From Sabellastarte sp. h YS-2021 (taxonomy: Eukaryota > Annelida > Polychaeta > Sabellida > Sabellidae): 64,000 bases of DNA. The position numbers and the translations under genes were made by a program. Position 1 is the stretch's first letter. Every line of letters begins with the position of its first letter. The stretch lies in the NCBI GenBank assembly GCA_964017235.1, contig OZ024934.1, forward strand, positions 88,998,706-89,062,705, read 5' to 3'. Positions 53,166 through 63,742 of this stretch are shown piece after piece. The notes below the pieces were generated by a model. The model was given only the letters and a program-made list of their open reading frames with translations. It had not been told where the DNA came from and searched no databases.

Positions 53166-54539
53166 ATGTAAGCTGGTAGTAGTTATTTAAGGCACTGCAA
53201 TGCATGTTATATAGTATATCCTCGTATGTTCGGCCTAACTCGTATTTTCAGCCTATTTGGTGTGGTTTGGCATTAAAATAGGATCAGAATTCTTGTTTTT
53301 CAACAAATATCAAAACATCTTTCAACGTTAAGCAACCATTATCCGTTTATTTTAACCAAATGTGCACATAAATCTGTAAAACTTTCCACTAAAAGTCTCA
53401 TTTACTACTTGTTTAATTGGCCGATAAACGGTAAACCACCACAATTTAATATGGTGGCTCTAACTTTAAAATCACCAATACCAGTCTCCAAAATTTATTG
53501 CAAACTACACACAAGCACTCTGACGGGAACCGGTGTAAATTGTGAAGGTATGTTTTCACACAATTTCTCCAAATTAACTTTTCATAGTTGGATTGTGAAG
53601 CTTTAAATGTGAATAAATGAGATGAATGTATTTTTCAAGATATTATATTTTCTTTTAGTTGATTCCTTATATTTGTTTTATTATAATAACTTATTTAAAT
53701 ATCTTATTCTTTACTGAAACCGTAAATCTTATGGGTTTTTTTTTTTGGTATATTTGTTCATTGATTTATTTTGTTGATTGGTTCCAGTGTAAACTGATAC
53801 TAGTGATAACTGGTAATTGTATGCCTGTTGTGACATGTCCTTAATTAGGTATGAAAAACTATGATTGGCCCAACTTTTTAAAAAAAAAAACAATTTCATT
53901 TCAGTGTTGATCATTGCCATTTTGTCAAATATACTTCCCATTTGTGAATTCTGTAAATTTGTATGATGAGAATAAAGTTGTATATTCTAGTCACTATGTT
54001 ATTATTACTGAAAAAAACATACTTCCAGGGTGGGTAAGTAAATCTGAGGAGATCTAAAGTGACTTTGGAAATCAGTAAATGTATCATCTGATGTGACAAC
54101 AGGGGAAACTTATTCCAATCAGTAGTAGCTGTATGATGTCTGCAGTGCCTATCATTTCTCCTGTTTGTTCAATCTTATTGTATCCACCAGCAGGATATCT
54201 TCATTGGGAGGTAGGCTTCTCTGAGACTGAAATTAGCCTCATTCTGGAAAAAAAAAGATGGCCACATGGGCATTTCCTTTAAAATTATCTACCTTTTTCT
54301 ACTGGCTGGTTCTCATAAGTAGAAGGTTAAATCTATTCATAGGTGATATGTATAACAGATATACATGTCCTCCACAACCTTGCAGACATTTGACCTTGAA
54401 GCTCCTTATTCAAGGTCATCCATGGAGTGCCAAAGTACTGAATGTAGCAGACTTTAAAGGTCATAGGCAAAACTTATAAAACTGTCATTAATAATTACAT
54501 TTTTATAGTAAACTTCAATTTTTGTAAATATTTATAGAT
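53166..54539. other. No recognisable gene
   Basis: AT-rich DNA. A trace of family D (ATTCAAGGTCATCCATGGAG, then TGCCAAAGTACTGA) lies near 54410-54445. Nothing else is supported. Confidence 0.5.
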
Positions 54540-55085
54540 CAGGGCCCGTATTCACCAAGATTGTTATTCTTAGAATTATGCTTATTCTTAGAATTTTTCT
54601 TAGAATTGTCGTTTTTCTTAGAAAAATTCTAAGAATAAGAATTTTCCTATTCACAAAGATTCTTATTCTTAGAATTATACTTATTTTTAGAATTATTCTA
54701 AGAATTGTTTTTATTCTTAGAATTTTTCTAAGAATAAGAATTTTCTACGAATTTTGTTTAAATCTAAGAATGGCACATATCATGCTTAACTTAAGCAAAA
54801 TAGTTGTTTTGATGATTATGGTGCAGCAACTGATTGCAAATCGACATTCAGAATAGAGTGTTACATATTAATTGTCAATTTTGTGTACTGTAACGAAATG
54901 CAGCCTCTTTATATTATTTTTAAAAATTCCAGTTTTCTATTCACATAGGCCAAGATCTGTATTCTTTGCATACATTTCGTTTTACTTCTATTCTTAGAAT
55001 TATTCTTAGCTAAGAATTGTTTTGTGAATAGGATTTTATTCTAAGAATAAGAAAATTCTAAGAATCTTTGTGAATCTAGGCCCTG
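54540..55085. mobile_element. ~546-bp terminal-inverted-repeat element, hAT-like ends
   Basis: The left end CAGGGCCCGTATTCACCAAG and the right end (complement CAGGGCCTAGATTCACAAAG) form imperfect inverted ends, followed inward by many copies of ATTCTTAGAATT or TTCTAAGAATAAG. CAGGG termini are common in hAT elements. The 8 bases outside each end match only in their last four (TTATAGAT, AGCAAGAT), so a target duplication is not proven. No transposase is present. Confidence 0.7.
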
Positions 55086-55796
55086 AGCAAGATTACAAAT
55101 AATTTTGTCATAAATTTAAGGCTGCTACATAGCATTCTTACAGTTACTGGGAAAGTCTTAAATATGGCCACCATATCATGTTTTCTCCACTTCAAAACTT
55201 CGTATGGCTAAAATTAAGTTTAAAATACTTGCCACATGTCTATAAAGTATTTAAGCGGCCTGTCAGGGGCGCTTATTTTCACGTAAGTTTGACTGATCAC
55301 TGACGGCGCTGGATTATGGTCTCCCTTGAATAACTTCGTGGGCTTTCAAATTTTTCTTTCCTTCTTATCTTTCTTTAAAACTATAGGGGCGGGAAAAATT
55401 TTTTGGATACTTTGCGGAGACCTTAAGCTTTACTTAAGGTAACCGTAAGTATTTTTCAAAAACACCCCGTCATCACGTTTCGGGAAAAAAAGCACACCTA
55501 TGCTATAAAATTTATCAGGTACATTCTAGACCTATATCCACAGGTCAGAAAGGATTTTCTGATCAATCGGACCATAGATGCCTGCATGGGAGGCTTTTTA
55601 GTTTCGTAAATTTTTTTAAAATAGGTACTTGGTCTGTATCTCAAAAACGGTCAGGATTTCAGCGTTTTATTGGAATAACTTATTCAGCTACTTTTTAATA
55701 ATCTTTCACATGCTGAAGTTTTAGCCCTGTATCTGCAATCTTAAAGTAACCTAAATGCCAAAAAGGGGTTTTAGCCCTCCAGTTCACTTAGTTTTT
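55086..55796. other. No recognisable gene
   Basis: Unassigned sequence between the hAT-like element and family A copy 3. The part at 55610-55760 (CAAAAACGGTCAGGATTTCA, ATTCAGCTACTTTT) may be a degenerate family C relative. Confidence 0.45.
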
Positions 55797-56736
55797 AGGC
55801 GGGTTGCATGTAACCAACCCGTCTATTAGATTGATGTGTCCGTCTGTCCATCCACATTTTCGTTTCCGGACTCTAACTCAAAAACGCTTTGTCCAATCGA
55901 ATGCAAACTTGACAGGGACATAGATCACCAGGTTCCTTTTGAAATTGGTGTAATTCCATCCGTTCGTTTGTCCCTTTTTTTTCCGTCAAAATTGAAGTTG
56001 AAAAGGGTTTGTCCAATCGAATTCAAACTTGACAGGGAGATAGATCACCATCATAGCTTGGCTCCTTTTGAAATTGGTGTAATTCCATCCATTCATTTGT
56101 CTGTTTTTTGTCCATTTGTAGCTGTCAACATTTCTGTTTCTGGACTTGAACTCGAAAACGCTGTGTCCAATCGAATTCAAACTTGACAGGGAGATAGATC
56201 ATCATCATAGCTACATTCCTTTCGAAATTGGTGTAATTCTGTCCATTCATTTGTCTGTGTTTTGTCCATTTGTCTCTCCGTCAACATTTCTGTTTCCGGA
56301 CTAACTCGAAAATACTGTGTCCAATTAAATTTAAACTTGACAGGGAGATAGATCACCATCATAGCTAGGTTCCTTTCAAAATAGGTGTAATTCTGTCCAT
56401 TTGTTTGTCCATTTGTCCGTCAACATTTCCATTTCCGGACTCTAACTCGAAAACGCTTTGTCCAATCGAATTCAAACTTGTCCGGAGATACATCACCATC
56501 ATAGCTAAGTTGCTTTCGAAATTGGTGTAATTCTGTCCTTTCGTTTGTCCATTTAAAGCATAGATACAATTATGTAATCTAGATTACAAGTTTTACATTT
56601 CTTAGCACATCTAACCCATTCACCTTAACTGGGTGACCTAACATTTCTTTCCTTGTTTCTAAATGTAATTACAGCAGTCACTAACCTTATTGCTGCCTGC
56701 GCAACCCACCTTTTGGGGCATCTTTGACCCTCTTGT
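55797..56736 (+). mobile_element. Family A hairpin-ended repeat, copy 3
   Basis: It has the hairpin AGGCGGGTTGCATGTAACCA with the AACCCGTCT arm (one mismatch), then about five degenerate units with GGACTCTAACTC, TCGAATTCAAACTTGACAGG and CATCATAGCTAGGTTCC. The 3' end is CGCAACCCACCTTTTGGGGC (56699-56718) with the tail ATCTTTGACCCTCTTGTT. Its 3' unique region (CATTTCTTTCCTTGTTTCTA, GTCACTAACCTTATTG) matches copy 1. Confidence 0.78.
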
Positions 56737-57499
56737 TCATTGTTGTTTCAACTAACTTGGCGTATATATTAAGATTTACCAAAGGATTATCCTGAGTTAT
56801 GGTAACCTTAAACTGTTAATATAATTGGAGCTATGGCCCCCCTAAAGTCATAAATTTGGAATAAAGCCATCTGGCCCCTTTCTTTTTCCATATCTAACAT
56901 ATATTGATATTGAAGTAGATCAAAGAAGACCCTTACTACCTTATGATTTAAATATTAATGATGTTATGGCCATCTTAAACTTAAAATGTAGGGGTTTTCA
57001 GCCCTAAGCTCAGTTAATGTTTAAATTTTTAAAATAAAACTTTGCATATTTGTAAAGGCTGGCAGAAAGGGACATTCTTAAAGTCACAATATGAATGAAG
57101 TTATGGTCACCTTACAGTGAAAAAAGATAGACTTTATGCACTTATAAAGGGTGTCAAAAAGGACATTTTTATTTTATGGTCACCTTAAAGTCCCAATATG
57201 AATAAAGGTATGGCCACCTTGCAGTGAAATTATGGAGTAATTACTCTCCAGCTATAGTATTGTTCAGCTGACCTCAGTTAAATTTCGCAAACTTATTAAA
57301 GATGAAAATAAGGACATTCTTATTTTCTTTCCACCTTGGAGTTCCAATACAATTCACGTACAGTCATGGCCACGTTGAAGTAAAAAGTGGTTTTCAGCTC
57401 CCAACCGACTTACTGTTCAATGACATCAGTTCAAGTTGACACATTGATTAAGTTTAAGGAAGACTTTTAATGACCTTTTTCCTTAAAATTCCTGTTTTT
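56737..57499. repeat. Degenerate repeats with GGTCACCTTAAAGT phrases
   Basis: Loose recurrences of TTATGGTCACCTTA(C/A)AGT and GGACATTCTTA(T/A) at intervals near 57110, 57180 and 57220. Too diverged to define a unit. No gene is seen. Confidence 0.4.
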
Positions 57500-59075
57500 A
57501 TGTCAGCTGACTTATCAGTCAGCTGACATTATGGTATCACTCTGTGGCGTGCGGGTGCGCGTGAACAATTTCTCCAAAACTACATTACTCAGACTTGCTG
57601 TTTTTTTTACAGATACCTTATCTATCGAGGATGATAAATCAAAATCCATGCAGATCAGTCTGTTCGTCTGTCCCCCAGAGCCATTATAAGAGAGGTACCC
57701 CCACCCAAAGTCTGAACATTTCAACACTTTATCACAATTTCCTCATTGACTATTGCAGGGATTTCTCTCATATCTTGCATATATGTACTAGGCCACCAGT
57801 AGATTCCCTTGTGGAAGTATCAGGCCTAGATCTTTCTTAATTATTTTTTATGAATTTTTGATGCATGAAAATTCATGTAATCATGCACCAAATAACTTAT
57901 AACTTGAAAAGTATTACATTGAGAGCATTTTGTTAAATGTGTTTTTGATGTAGTTTTGTGTCAGTTATAACAACTTCTTGACAAAGATTACAGAGCCTCA
58001 TACAAGGATTATGTTGTACATTATCAGAACAAAAACCTCCCCAGCACAAAACCTCCACCCTTCCGCCATCCCAGTGCTTTTGTGTGTGTAGAAAAGTGGC
58101 ATTGCATAAGCTTAAAATTGGCATCAGGCTGGAGATAAGCTAAAGACTTAGATTTTATTATGACTGAAGGCAATTTCTTACTTATTTACCCTGTCCTCTA
58201 ATATTTTATTTGGATATATAGTTTTATTTAAAGTAAAAGCCAAATAAATTTAATTCCACTTGCATATATCACAAAATTAGAATTTATTAAATTTATTCAA
58301 GAGTCGTTATGTTTTATTTTTTGTATCAATTAATTGCATAATTTTTATATCAGCTGACTTGACATTATGGCATTACTCTGTGGTGTAAACAAATTCTTCT
58401 CCAAAACTACAAGATCCAGAGACATGATGTTTCTTTCATAAGATACCTTAACTATCGAGGATGATAAATCGTAAAATTCATGCAGATCTGTCTGTTCGCC
58501 TGTTTCCCAGAGCCATTACAAGTGAGGTACCTCCACCCAAAGTGTGAAAATTTCAACACTTGATCACAGTTTTCTCATTCACTATTGAAGGATTTTTCTC
58601 TTATCTTACATACATGTACTAGGCCTCGAGTAGATTCCCTTGTGTGAATATCATGCCTGGATCTTTCTTAATTATTTTCTATGAAATTTTTAAATAATTT
58701 TTAACGCACTAAAATTCATGAAATGCACTAAATAACCTATAACTTGATAAGTATTGCATTTAGAGCATTTATGTTATTTATTCCAGCTACTTTTTCCATA
58801 GCTACAACATGGTGAGTAACTTGAGTGTCTATCCCAATAGCTAAGTGAGTAATAGCTACTTTCTGATTTTTCAGTACCTTCCATAATAAGTAAAATCACT
58901 GGTAACTCGAAAACTATTGCGTATAGAGAATTTTGTATAAATATATTATTCAGCTACTTTTGGGTCAGCTATAACATGGTAAAATTGCAGACCTGTAACT
59001 CATTGCACAGCTGTGTAATAGGTACTTTGAGGTTATCACTGTTATAACGTGAAAACTATTGTAATTAGAGTATTT
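57500..59075 (+). mobile_element. Two family C composite repeats, the second cut by DIRS element 3
   Basis: Heads at 57500 and 58345 (GCTGACATTATGG, TCTCCAAAACTACA, then AGATACCTTA-W-CTATCGAGG) are each followed by CAGAGCCATTA(T/C)AAG and ACTTGAAAAGTATT-type sequence. The second continues into 156-bp units. At 58425-58445 the head is uninterrupted, giving the empty-site version of the position where copy 1 (near 3031) carries a family A insertion. DIRS element 3 begins inside a unit at about 59076. Confidence 0.7.
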
Positions 59076-59240
59076 TATTGCGTTAATACATCCTATCCAA
59101 TGGACAATTGCTTTACCGGTCGGCGCGACCGGTCCCGCCAAACGCCAGAAAAAGACGTCCTGTATATACTACCGGCAGGACCGGTCACAGAGTGTGCATT
59201 CGCCAGGTGGCGCATCGTACTTCATTTCCTGTTTACCTAT

Positions 59241-59270
59241 TGACGTCATAGCATCTTTTTCGTTTGGCGC
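59241..59270 (+). promoter_or_regulatory. CRE (TGACGTCA) and E2F-like (TTTGGCGCGAAA) sites, element 3
   Basis: TGACGTCA at 59241-59248 and TTTGGCGC at 59263-59270, extended by GAAA to the full palindromic E2F-type site. Order and spacing are as in element 2, although the leader is otherwise partly diverged (GTTTACCTATTGACG against GAGGGACGTGACG). Confidence 0.5.
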
Positions 59271-59389
59271 GAAAAGAGTGTGCAGAAGATTTTCTTCTTC
59301 CTCATACGTTTTTGAAGTTTTACAACGAACTCTTCCAAGTTTCTTGTTTTTTATTAGTACGGAGTATTTCTACAACGTTGCTGATCATT

Positions 59390-61413
59390 ATGTCGTCTCC
59401 TGGACAGAAGCGAGGTTCTTGCGGGCACGTTATGGCCCTTTTTGACAACCATAAGAAATGCGCGTGTTGTCGTGACAAGGGGGTGGGAGACGACCCCTGT
59501 GTGAAGAAGTTGGATTGTAGTATCTGTAAGGCGTTTACGCCTGCTCAGATCCACCAGTTGGCTACCCCACCTACAAGGAACGGAAAGAACGCTCTAGCCA
59601 GAAGAAATCTGAAGAATTAACAAGTACGTCTCCCAAGCTTGTTGATCCGTCTGAGGTTTCACTGCTGGGTCCTGTCAATTCAGGGACGCAGTCTCCTGTT
59701 GATTCTACACCCAAGCAGAAGAAGAAGCGTTCTGATGGCTCCCCAAGGTCGAGTAAACGGAAGCACAGCAGTAAGCCCACTTCAGACGACCTCAAGTCCC
59801 TTGATGACAAGTGGAGTGAGAGATTTTCCCGTCTGGAAGCTATGCTGATTAACCAGTCTTTTGCTGTTCCGGTGAGACCGGTGAATTCTACTTCTGTGGT
59901 GCCCAGAGAACACCCCTTCTTTGATCCGGGTGCTTCTACTAGTGTTATGTTTGCTGGGGGCACTGGTGACGTTGCTACGCAGTTGACGGCTACCCAACCT
60001 CCTCTGGGGGTTCCCGGTACACAAGCTGTGAAGGAAGTTCCTGAGAGTGCTACCCACCCTGTTCAGGGCCCCGGTACCTCTGAGACTGTTGCCACCCAAC
60101 CTTTACTGGTTCCCGGTGAAGGGACTGCCACCCAGCCTCCACAGGCTCCCGGTGCGGGTCCTGAGGTTCTGCCTTCCGGTTATGAAACTACGCTGTCTAA
60201 CCAGTCGCCTCCCATTGGCCAGAATTCTGAGGTTGCTAGGGAATCTGACAGTGAGGCTGAGTTGGATGCGGAACCGGCTTCACCGGCTAGTGTTCACTAC
60301 CAGGGTGATGTACCGGAAACTAACACTGACCAGGACCTCTCTGAAGATGCCAATTACCGGGAAACCTTGAGAGGGGTGAGGAGTTTCATGGGCTGGCATC
60401 AAATCCCGGATTATGACACCTCAGCTGCATCGATGGATGACAATCCCTTTGCCGGTTCTAGAGTGAAGACTACCAGTACAGTGTCAGTAAAATTGCCGGT
60501 GGATGAATGGCTTTGTAAAAAGCTGGAGAAACTAAATGTAACTATTGCTGAAGGTTATCCTTCCAGGAACACAGAAACCAGTGGTCTGCTGCGTGATCAA
60601 TTTGTCAAGACGCCTCGTACTTCAAAGTGGTACGACATGCAAGCTGTTAAGAAGGATACGTCTACCCAGGCTGTTGGTGACTGGTCTCCGGAACCGGCAA
60701 AGCTTAACAGTATGTTTTCTAGAGTTGCAAGGCGCAGTTTACCTTCTGCTCCAGCTTCCCGGACCTTCAGCCAGGATACCCTTAGAAGGTGGGAGAGGTC
60801 CTTCAGAGAACAATCAGTGATGTGTAATCACGCTGCTGGCCTCTCTAGATGCCTCACCAAAGTACAGGACTCCATGGTCACCCAGTTAAAGTCCCTCAGG
60901 TTCGATTCCTCAAAGGGCAAAAGTGCTGAGAAACAACAACAAGCTGTTGAAGAACTGGAGTATCTGGTTACGTTTAACCGGTCAATTTCACAGGCTATGC
61001 AGCGTACCATGTAGGATTTATCAGAGGGAGTCTTTATCAGCATGGCTAATCTCACCCTGGCCCGTCGGGACAGTTATTTAGAGTTCATAAGAGGTGGGAT
61101 TAAACCGGACACCTTGTCTGCCTTACGTACATCTCCAGTTCACCAACTATCACTCTTCCCGGACAGCTTACTGGTCAAAGCTGAAGAGGAAATCTTACGT
61201 AGTGAAGAGAAGCGTTCTGCTGGTACCACACCAAGGAAACCTGGACGTTTTCATCCATACGTCACCTCCAATCGAACCCCTCACCAGCCGGACCGGAAGC
61301 CCACTACTCCGGCATGGAAGCAGATTAGAGACCGGCAAACTGCTCAGAAAGGGGGTGGTAAAGCCTCAAATTTCAGCCAGAAGCCGGCCAGGGGATTTAA
61401 AAAGCATAAATGA
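59390..61413 (+). pseudogene. gag: DIRS element 3 Gag-like gene (frameshift and nonsense codon)
   Basis: The counterpart of element 2 Gag. The N-terminal Cys/His domain is intact (C-G-H, FDNHKKCACCR, DDPC, DCSIC). A one-base loss near 59568 relative to element 2 shifts the frame, so the first 77-codon part stops at 59620 while the rest continues in the next frame. That part contains a longer, Pro/Thr-rich linker, LSEDANYRETLRGVRSFMGW, KWYDMQAVK, LRRWERSFREQSVMCNHAAG and MANLTLARRDSYLE. A TAG at 61012-61014 interrupts the part just before MANLT. The gene ends at TGA 61411-61413, followed by CAATCA. Two disabling changes make this copy unable to give full Gag. Confidence 0.85.
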
Positions 61414-61720
61414 CAATCACTGTTTTTCAAATGTTGTCGGATTGGTGAACTCTGTAAATGTATCCGACAAGATGGAGGGCTTGAACCCACCACCACCAGT
61501 GACAAACAAGAGCGAGACTGTGTTTCCACATGTAAACTCTTTTGTTGCAAGTGTTCCTTTTGCCAGTGGGTCACCGCAAAAGAAAGGTGTAAATCCCGTT
61601 TATTGTCAATCTATCAGAGAAATAAACCATGTGAAAGATGTTTCCTGTGTAGATCACTTGAGTTTTGTAAAAATTGTCACAAATGTCCCAACTGTTGTCA
61701 CAAATCTTCCTGTAGGGGCA
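61411..61720 (+). CDS. Cys-rich extension of the gag frame after TGA, element 3
   Basis: In the gag frame after TGA-CAA-TCA, 61432-61713 encodes 20 Cys in 94 codons. It includes FKCC, LCKC, CVSTCKLFCCKCSFC, TAKERCK, CERCFLCRSL, FCKNCHKCPNCC and SSC. The distal half aligns to element 2 with nearly the same Cys spacing, while the overlapping pol frame is much less alike. No ATG is suitably placed at its start, so readthrough of TGA is the simplest way to make it; this is inference. Confidence 0.55.
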
Positions 61721-63742
61721 AGACTTCAGCAGTTTTGGGAGAAGTGGGAAACTCTGGGTGCGAGTCCAAAAGTTATCAGAATACTGAGAGAGGGCTACAC
61801 CCTTCCTTTCCGGTTCAGACCCAACCTAACCAGGTCACCAATGGTCATCAGCAAATATGTAAACCCCCAAAGACAGTCCCTCCTTTTGGAGGCACTGACT
61901 CAGCTAACAAACAAGAATGCAGTAGAACCAGTAACAAATCAGACCTCCCTAGGGTTTTACAACCGGCTATTTTTGGTTCCCAAACCCAACAACCGGTGGA
62001 GACCTATCTTGGACCTGAGCACTTTGAACACCTTTTTAAACACAGAGTCGTTCAAGATGGAGACCCCAGAGACAATAAGAACCTCCCTACAGGCAGGGGA
62101 GTGGGTCACATCCATAGATTTCAAAGACGCTTACTTCCACATACCAATTCACAGTCAGTCAAGGAAGTACATGCGTTTTCACATTCAGGGCCAATCCTGC
62201 CAGTTCAAGGCCCTGCCCTTTGGTCTTTCCACAGCACCCATGGAGTTCACAGTGGTGGCCAAAGAGGTCAAGCTCATGGCCTTACGACAGGGTATAAGAA
62301 TCCACCAGTACCTAGACGACTGGCTGGTGAGGGCCTCTACCCTCCACACCTGTCTCCAGCATACTCAAACCCTGGTCACACTTTGTCAGGAACTAGGGTG
62401 GCTGGTGAACAAGGAAAAGTCAGAACTGGCACCCAAACAGGTCTTCAACTTCGTAGGTTACCAGTTCGACCTGAAAGAGGGCAAGGTCAGACCAACAGAA
62501 GAACGTTGGCAGGCCTTGACAGACAAGATCAGATCAATGATGTCGGATCCGGTTTGTCCGGTCCGGAAATTCATGTCCCTCATAGGTCTCCTCACAGCAA
62601 CAGAAAAACAAGTCCACTTAGGGCGACTCCACATGAGACCCATACAGTGGCACTTGAAAAACAATTGGAGGGTCCCAGAGTCACTGGAAAAGGTGATACC
62701 GGTCCCCAAGTCCCTCCACCCTCATCTAAGGTGGTGGCTGGAGGAAAGCAATGTGCTACTAGGTCAACCATTACACCCTCTAAAACATGCTCTACAGATC
62801 TTTACAGACGCATCAAACGAAGGGTGGGGCGCTCACTTGGACGACCATACTGCAAGGGGAACCTGGTCCCTTCCAGAAAGCAAGTTGCACATAAACCACT
62901 TAGAGCTAAAAGCAGTTTTTCTAGCTCTAAAGGAGTTTCGAACCCTGGTCTGCAACAAGACTGTGTTGATAGCTACAGACAACACAACAGTGGTTGCCTA
63001 TATCAACAAAGAAGGGGGGATGAAGTCGGGGTCACTGTGTGCCCTACTGTGGAGAATCCTGTCCTGGTGCACCAGACAGCAGGTAACCCTCAGGGCACGT
63101 CACATCCCCGGCCGGCTGAACGTGATAGCAGACAAGCTATCCAGACTTGGCCAGACCATTCAAACAGAGTGGTCACTTCATCCAGCAGTATTCCAAGCTG
63201 TATGCGCAAGGTGGCACCAGCCAAAAGTGGACCTGTTTGCCACCAGGTTCAACAACAAACTACCTCAGTTTGTGTCACCGGTGCCAGACCCCCAGGCTTG
63301 GGCAGTGGATGCACTCAGTCTCTCCTGGGAGTACCTGGACCCATACGCCTTCCCACCGGCAGCCATCTTGGGCAAAGTGGTGGAGAAGCTCCAGGACTAC
63401 CCCTGCAACAGAATAATCCTAATTGCCCCAGGGTGGCCCAACATGCCCTGGTTTTGGGACCTGGTAGCAATGTCAAGCCAGATCCCACTCTGTCTGCCCA
63501 GCATACCCAACCTTGTGTCTCAGCCATTCAACCAGGTCCTTCACAGGAACCTGTCGAATCTGAACCTACATGCCTGGCTCCTAGAGCCTCAGCAATCAAG
63601 GAGCAAGGCTTCTCTGAGGCAGTGGCAGCACGAATTGAGGCTCCTCAAAGAAGATCAACCAGATCTGTCTATGAGGCAAAGTGGACCATTTTTACAAAGT
63701 GGTGCCTCAGTAATCAGGTGGACTTCAGGGCACCACCTCTGA
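61472..63742 (+). CDS. pol: DIRS element 3 reverse transcriptase/RNase H polyprotein (756 aa from ATG)
   Basis: Open throughout. It has VGARLQQFWEKW, RT motifs RLFLVPKP, WRPILDLSTLN, SIDFKDAYFHIPIH, FGLSTAPMEF and YLDDW (residues 280-284 from this ATG), then RNase H (FTDAS, LELKAV, ATDNTT, VIADKLSR) and the DIRS C-terminal region (VDLFATRFN, SPVPDPQAW, APGWPNMPWFWDL). The chosen ATG is the first in frame after the gag stop. The frame is open further up, to at least 61094, inside gag. All catalytic Asp/Glu residues are present, so the enzyme could still be active although Gag is broken. Confidence 0.88.
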   Translation: MEGLNPPPPVTNKSETVFPHVNSFVASVPFASGSPQKKGVNPVYCQSIREINHVKDVSCVDHLSFVKIVTNVPTVVTNLPVGARLQQFWEKWETLGASPKVIRILREGYTLPFRFRPNLTRSPMVISKYVNPQRQSLLLEALTQLTNKNAVEPVTNQTSLGFYNRLFLVPKPNNRWRPILDLSTLNTFLNTESFKMETPETIRTSLQAGEWVTSIDFKDAYFHIPIHSQSRKYMRFHIQGQSCQFKALPFGLSTAPMEFTVVAKEVKLMALRQGIRIHQYLDDWLVRASTLHTCLQHTQTLVTLCQELGWLVNKEKSELAPKQVFNFVGYQFDLKEGKVRPTEERWQALTDKIRSMMSDPVCPVRKFMSLIGLLTATEKQVHLGRLHMRPIQWHLKNNWRVPESLEKVIPVPKSLHPHLRWWLEESNVLLGQPLHPLKHALQIFTDASNEGWGAHLDDHTARGTWSLPESKLHINHLELKAVFLALKEFRTLVCNKTVLIATDNTTVVAYINKEGGMKSGSLCALLWRILSWCTRQQVTLRARHIPGRLNVIADKLSRLGQTIQTEWSLHPAVFQAVCARWHQPKVDLFATRFNNKLPQFVSPVPDPQAWAVDALSLSWEYLDPYAFPPAAILGKVVEKLQDYPCNRIILIAPGWPNMPWFWDLVAMSSQIPLCLPSIPNLVSQPFNQVLHRNLSNLNLHAWLLEPQQSRSKASLRQWQHELRLLKEDQPDLSMRQSGPFLQSGASVIRWTSGHHL

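Noticed and set aside
54540-55085. Dense TTCTTAGAA motifs as heat-shock elements
   Set aside because: The spacing is TTC-3-GAA rather than the 2-base spacing of HSF sites; the motifs are part of the inverted-repeat element.
54540-55085. Firm hAT classification by an 8-bp target duplication
   Set aside because: The flanking octamers share only their last four bases; only the terminal sequence supports hAT.
61094-61471. Extended N-terminus of element 3 pol reaching back into gag
   Set aside because: There is no ATG in that part, and it is a shadow of the gag end and the Cys-rich frame.
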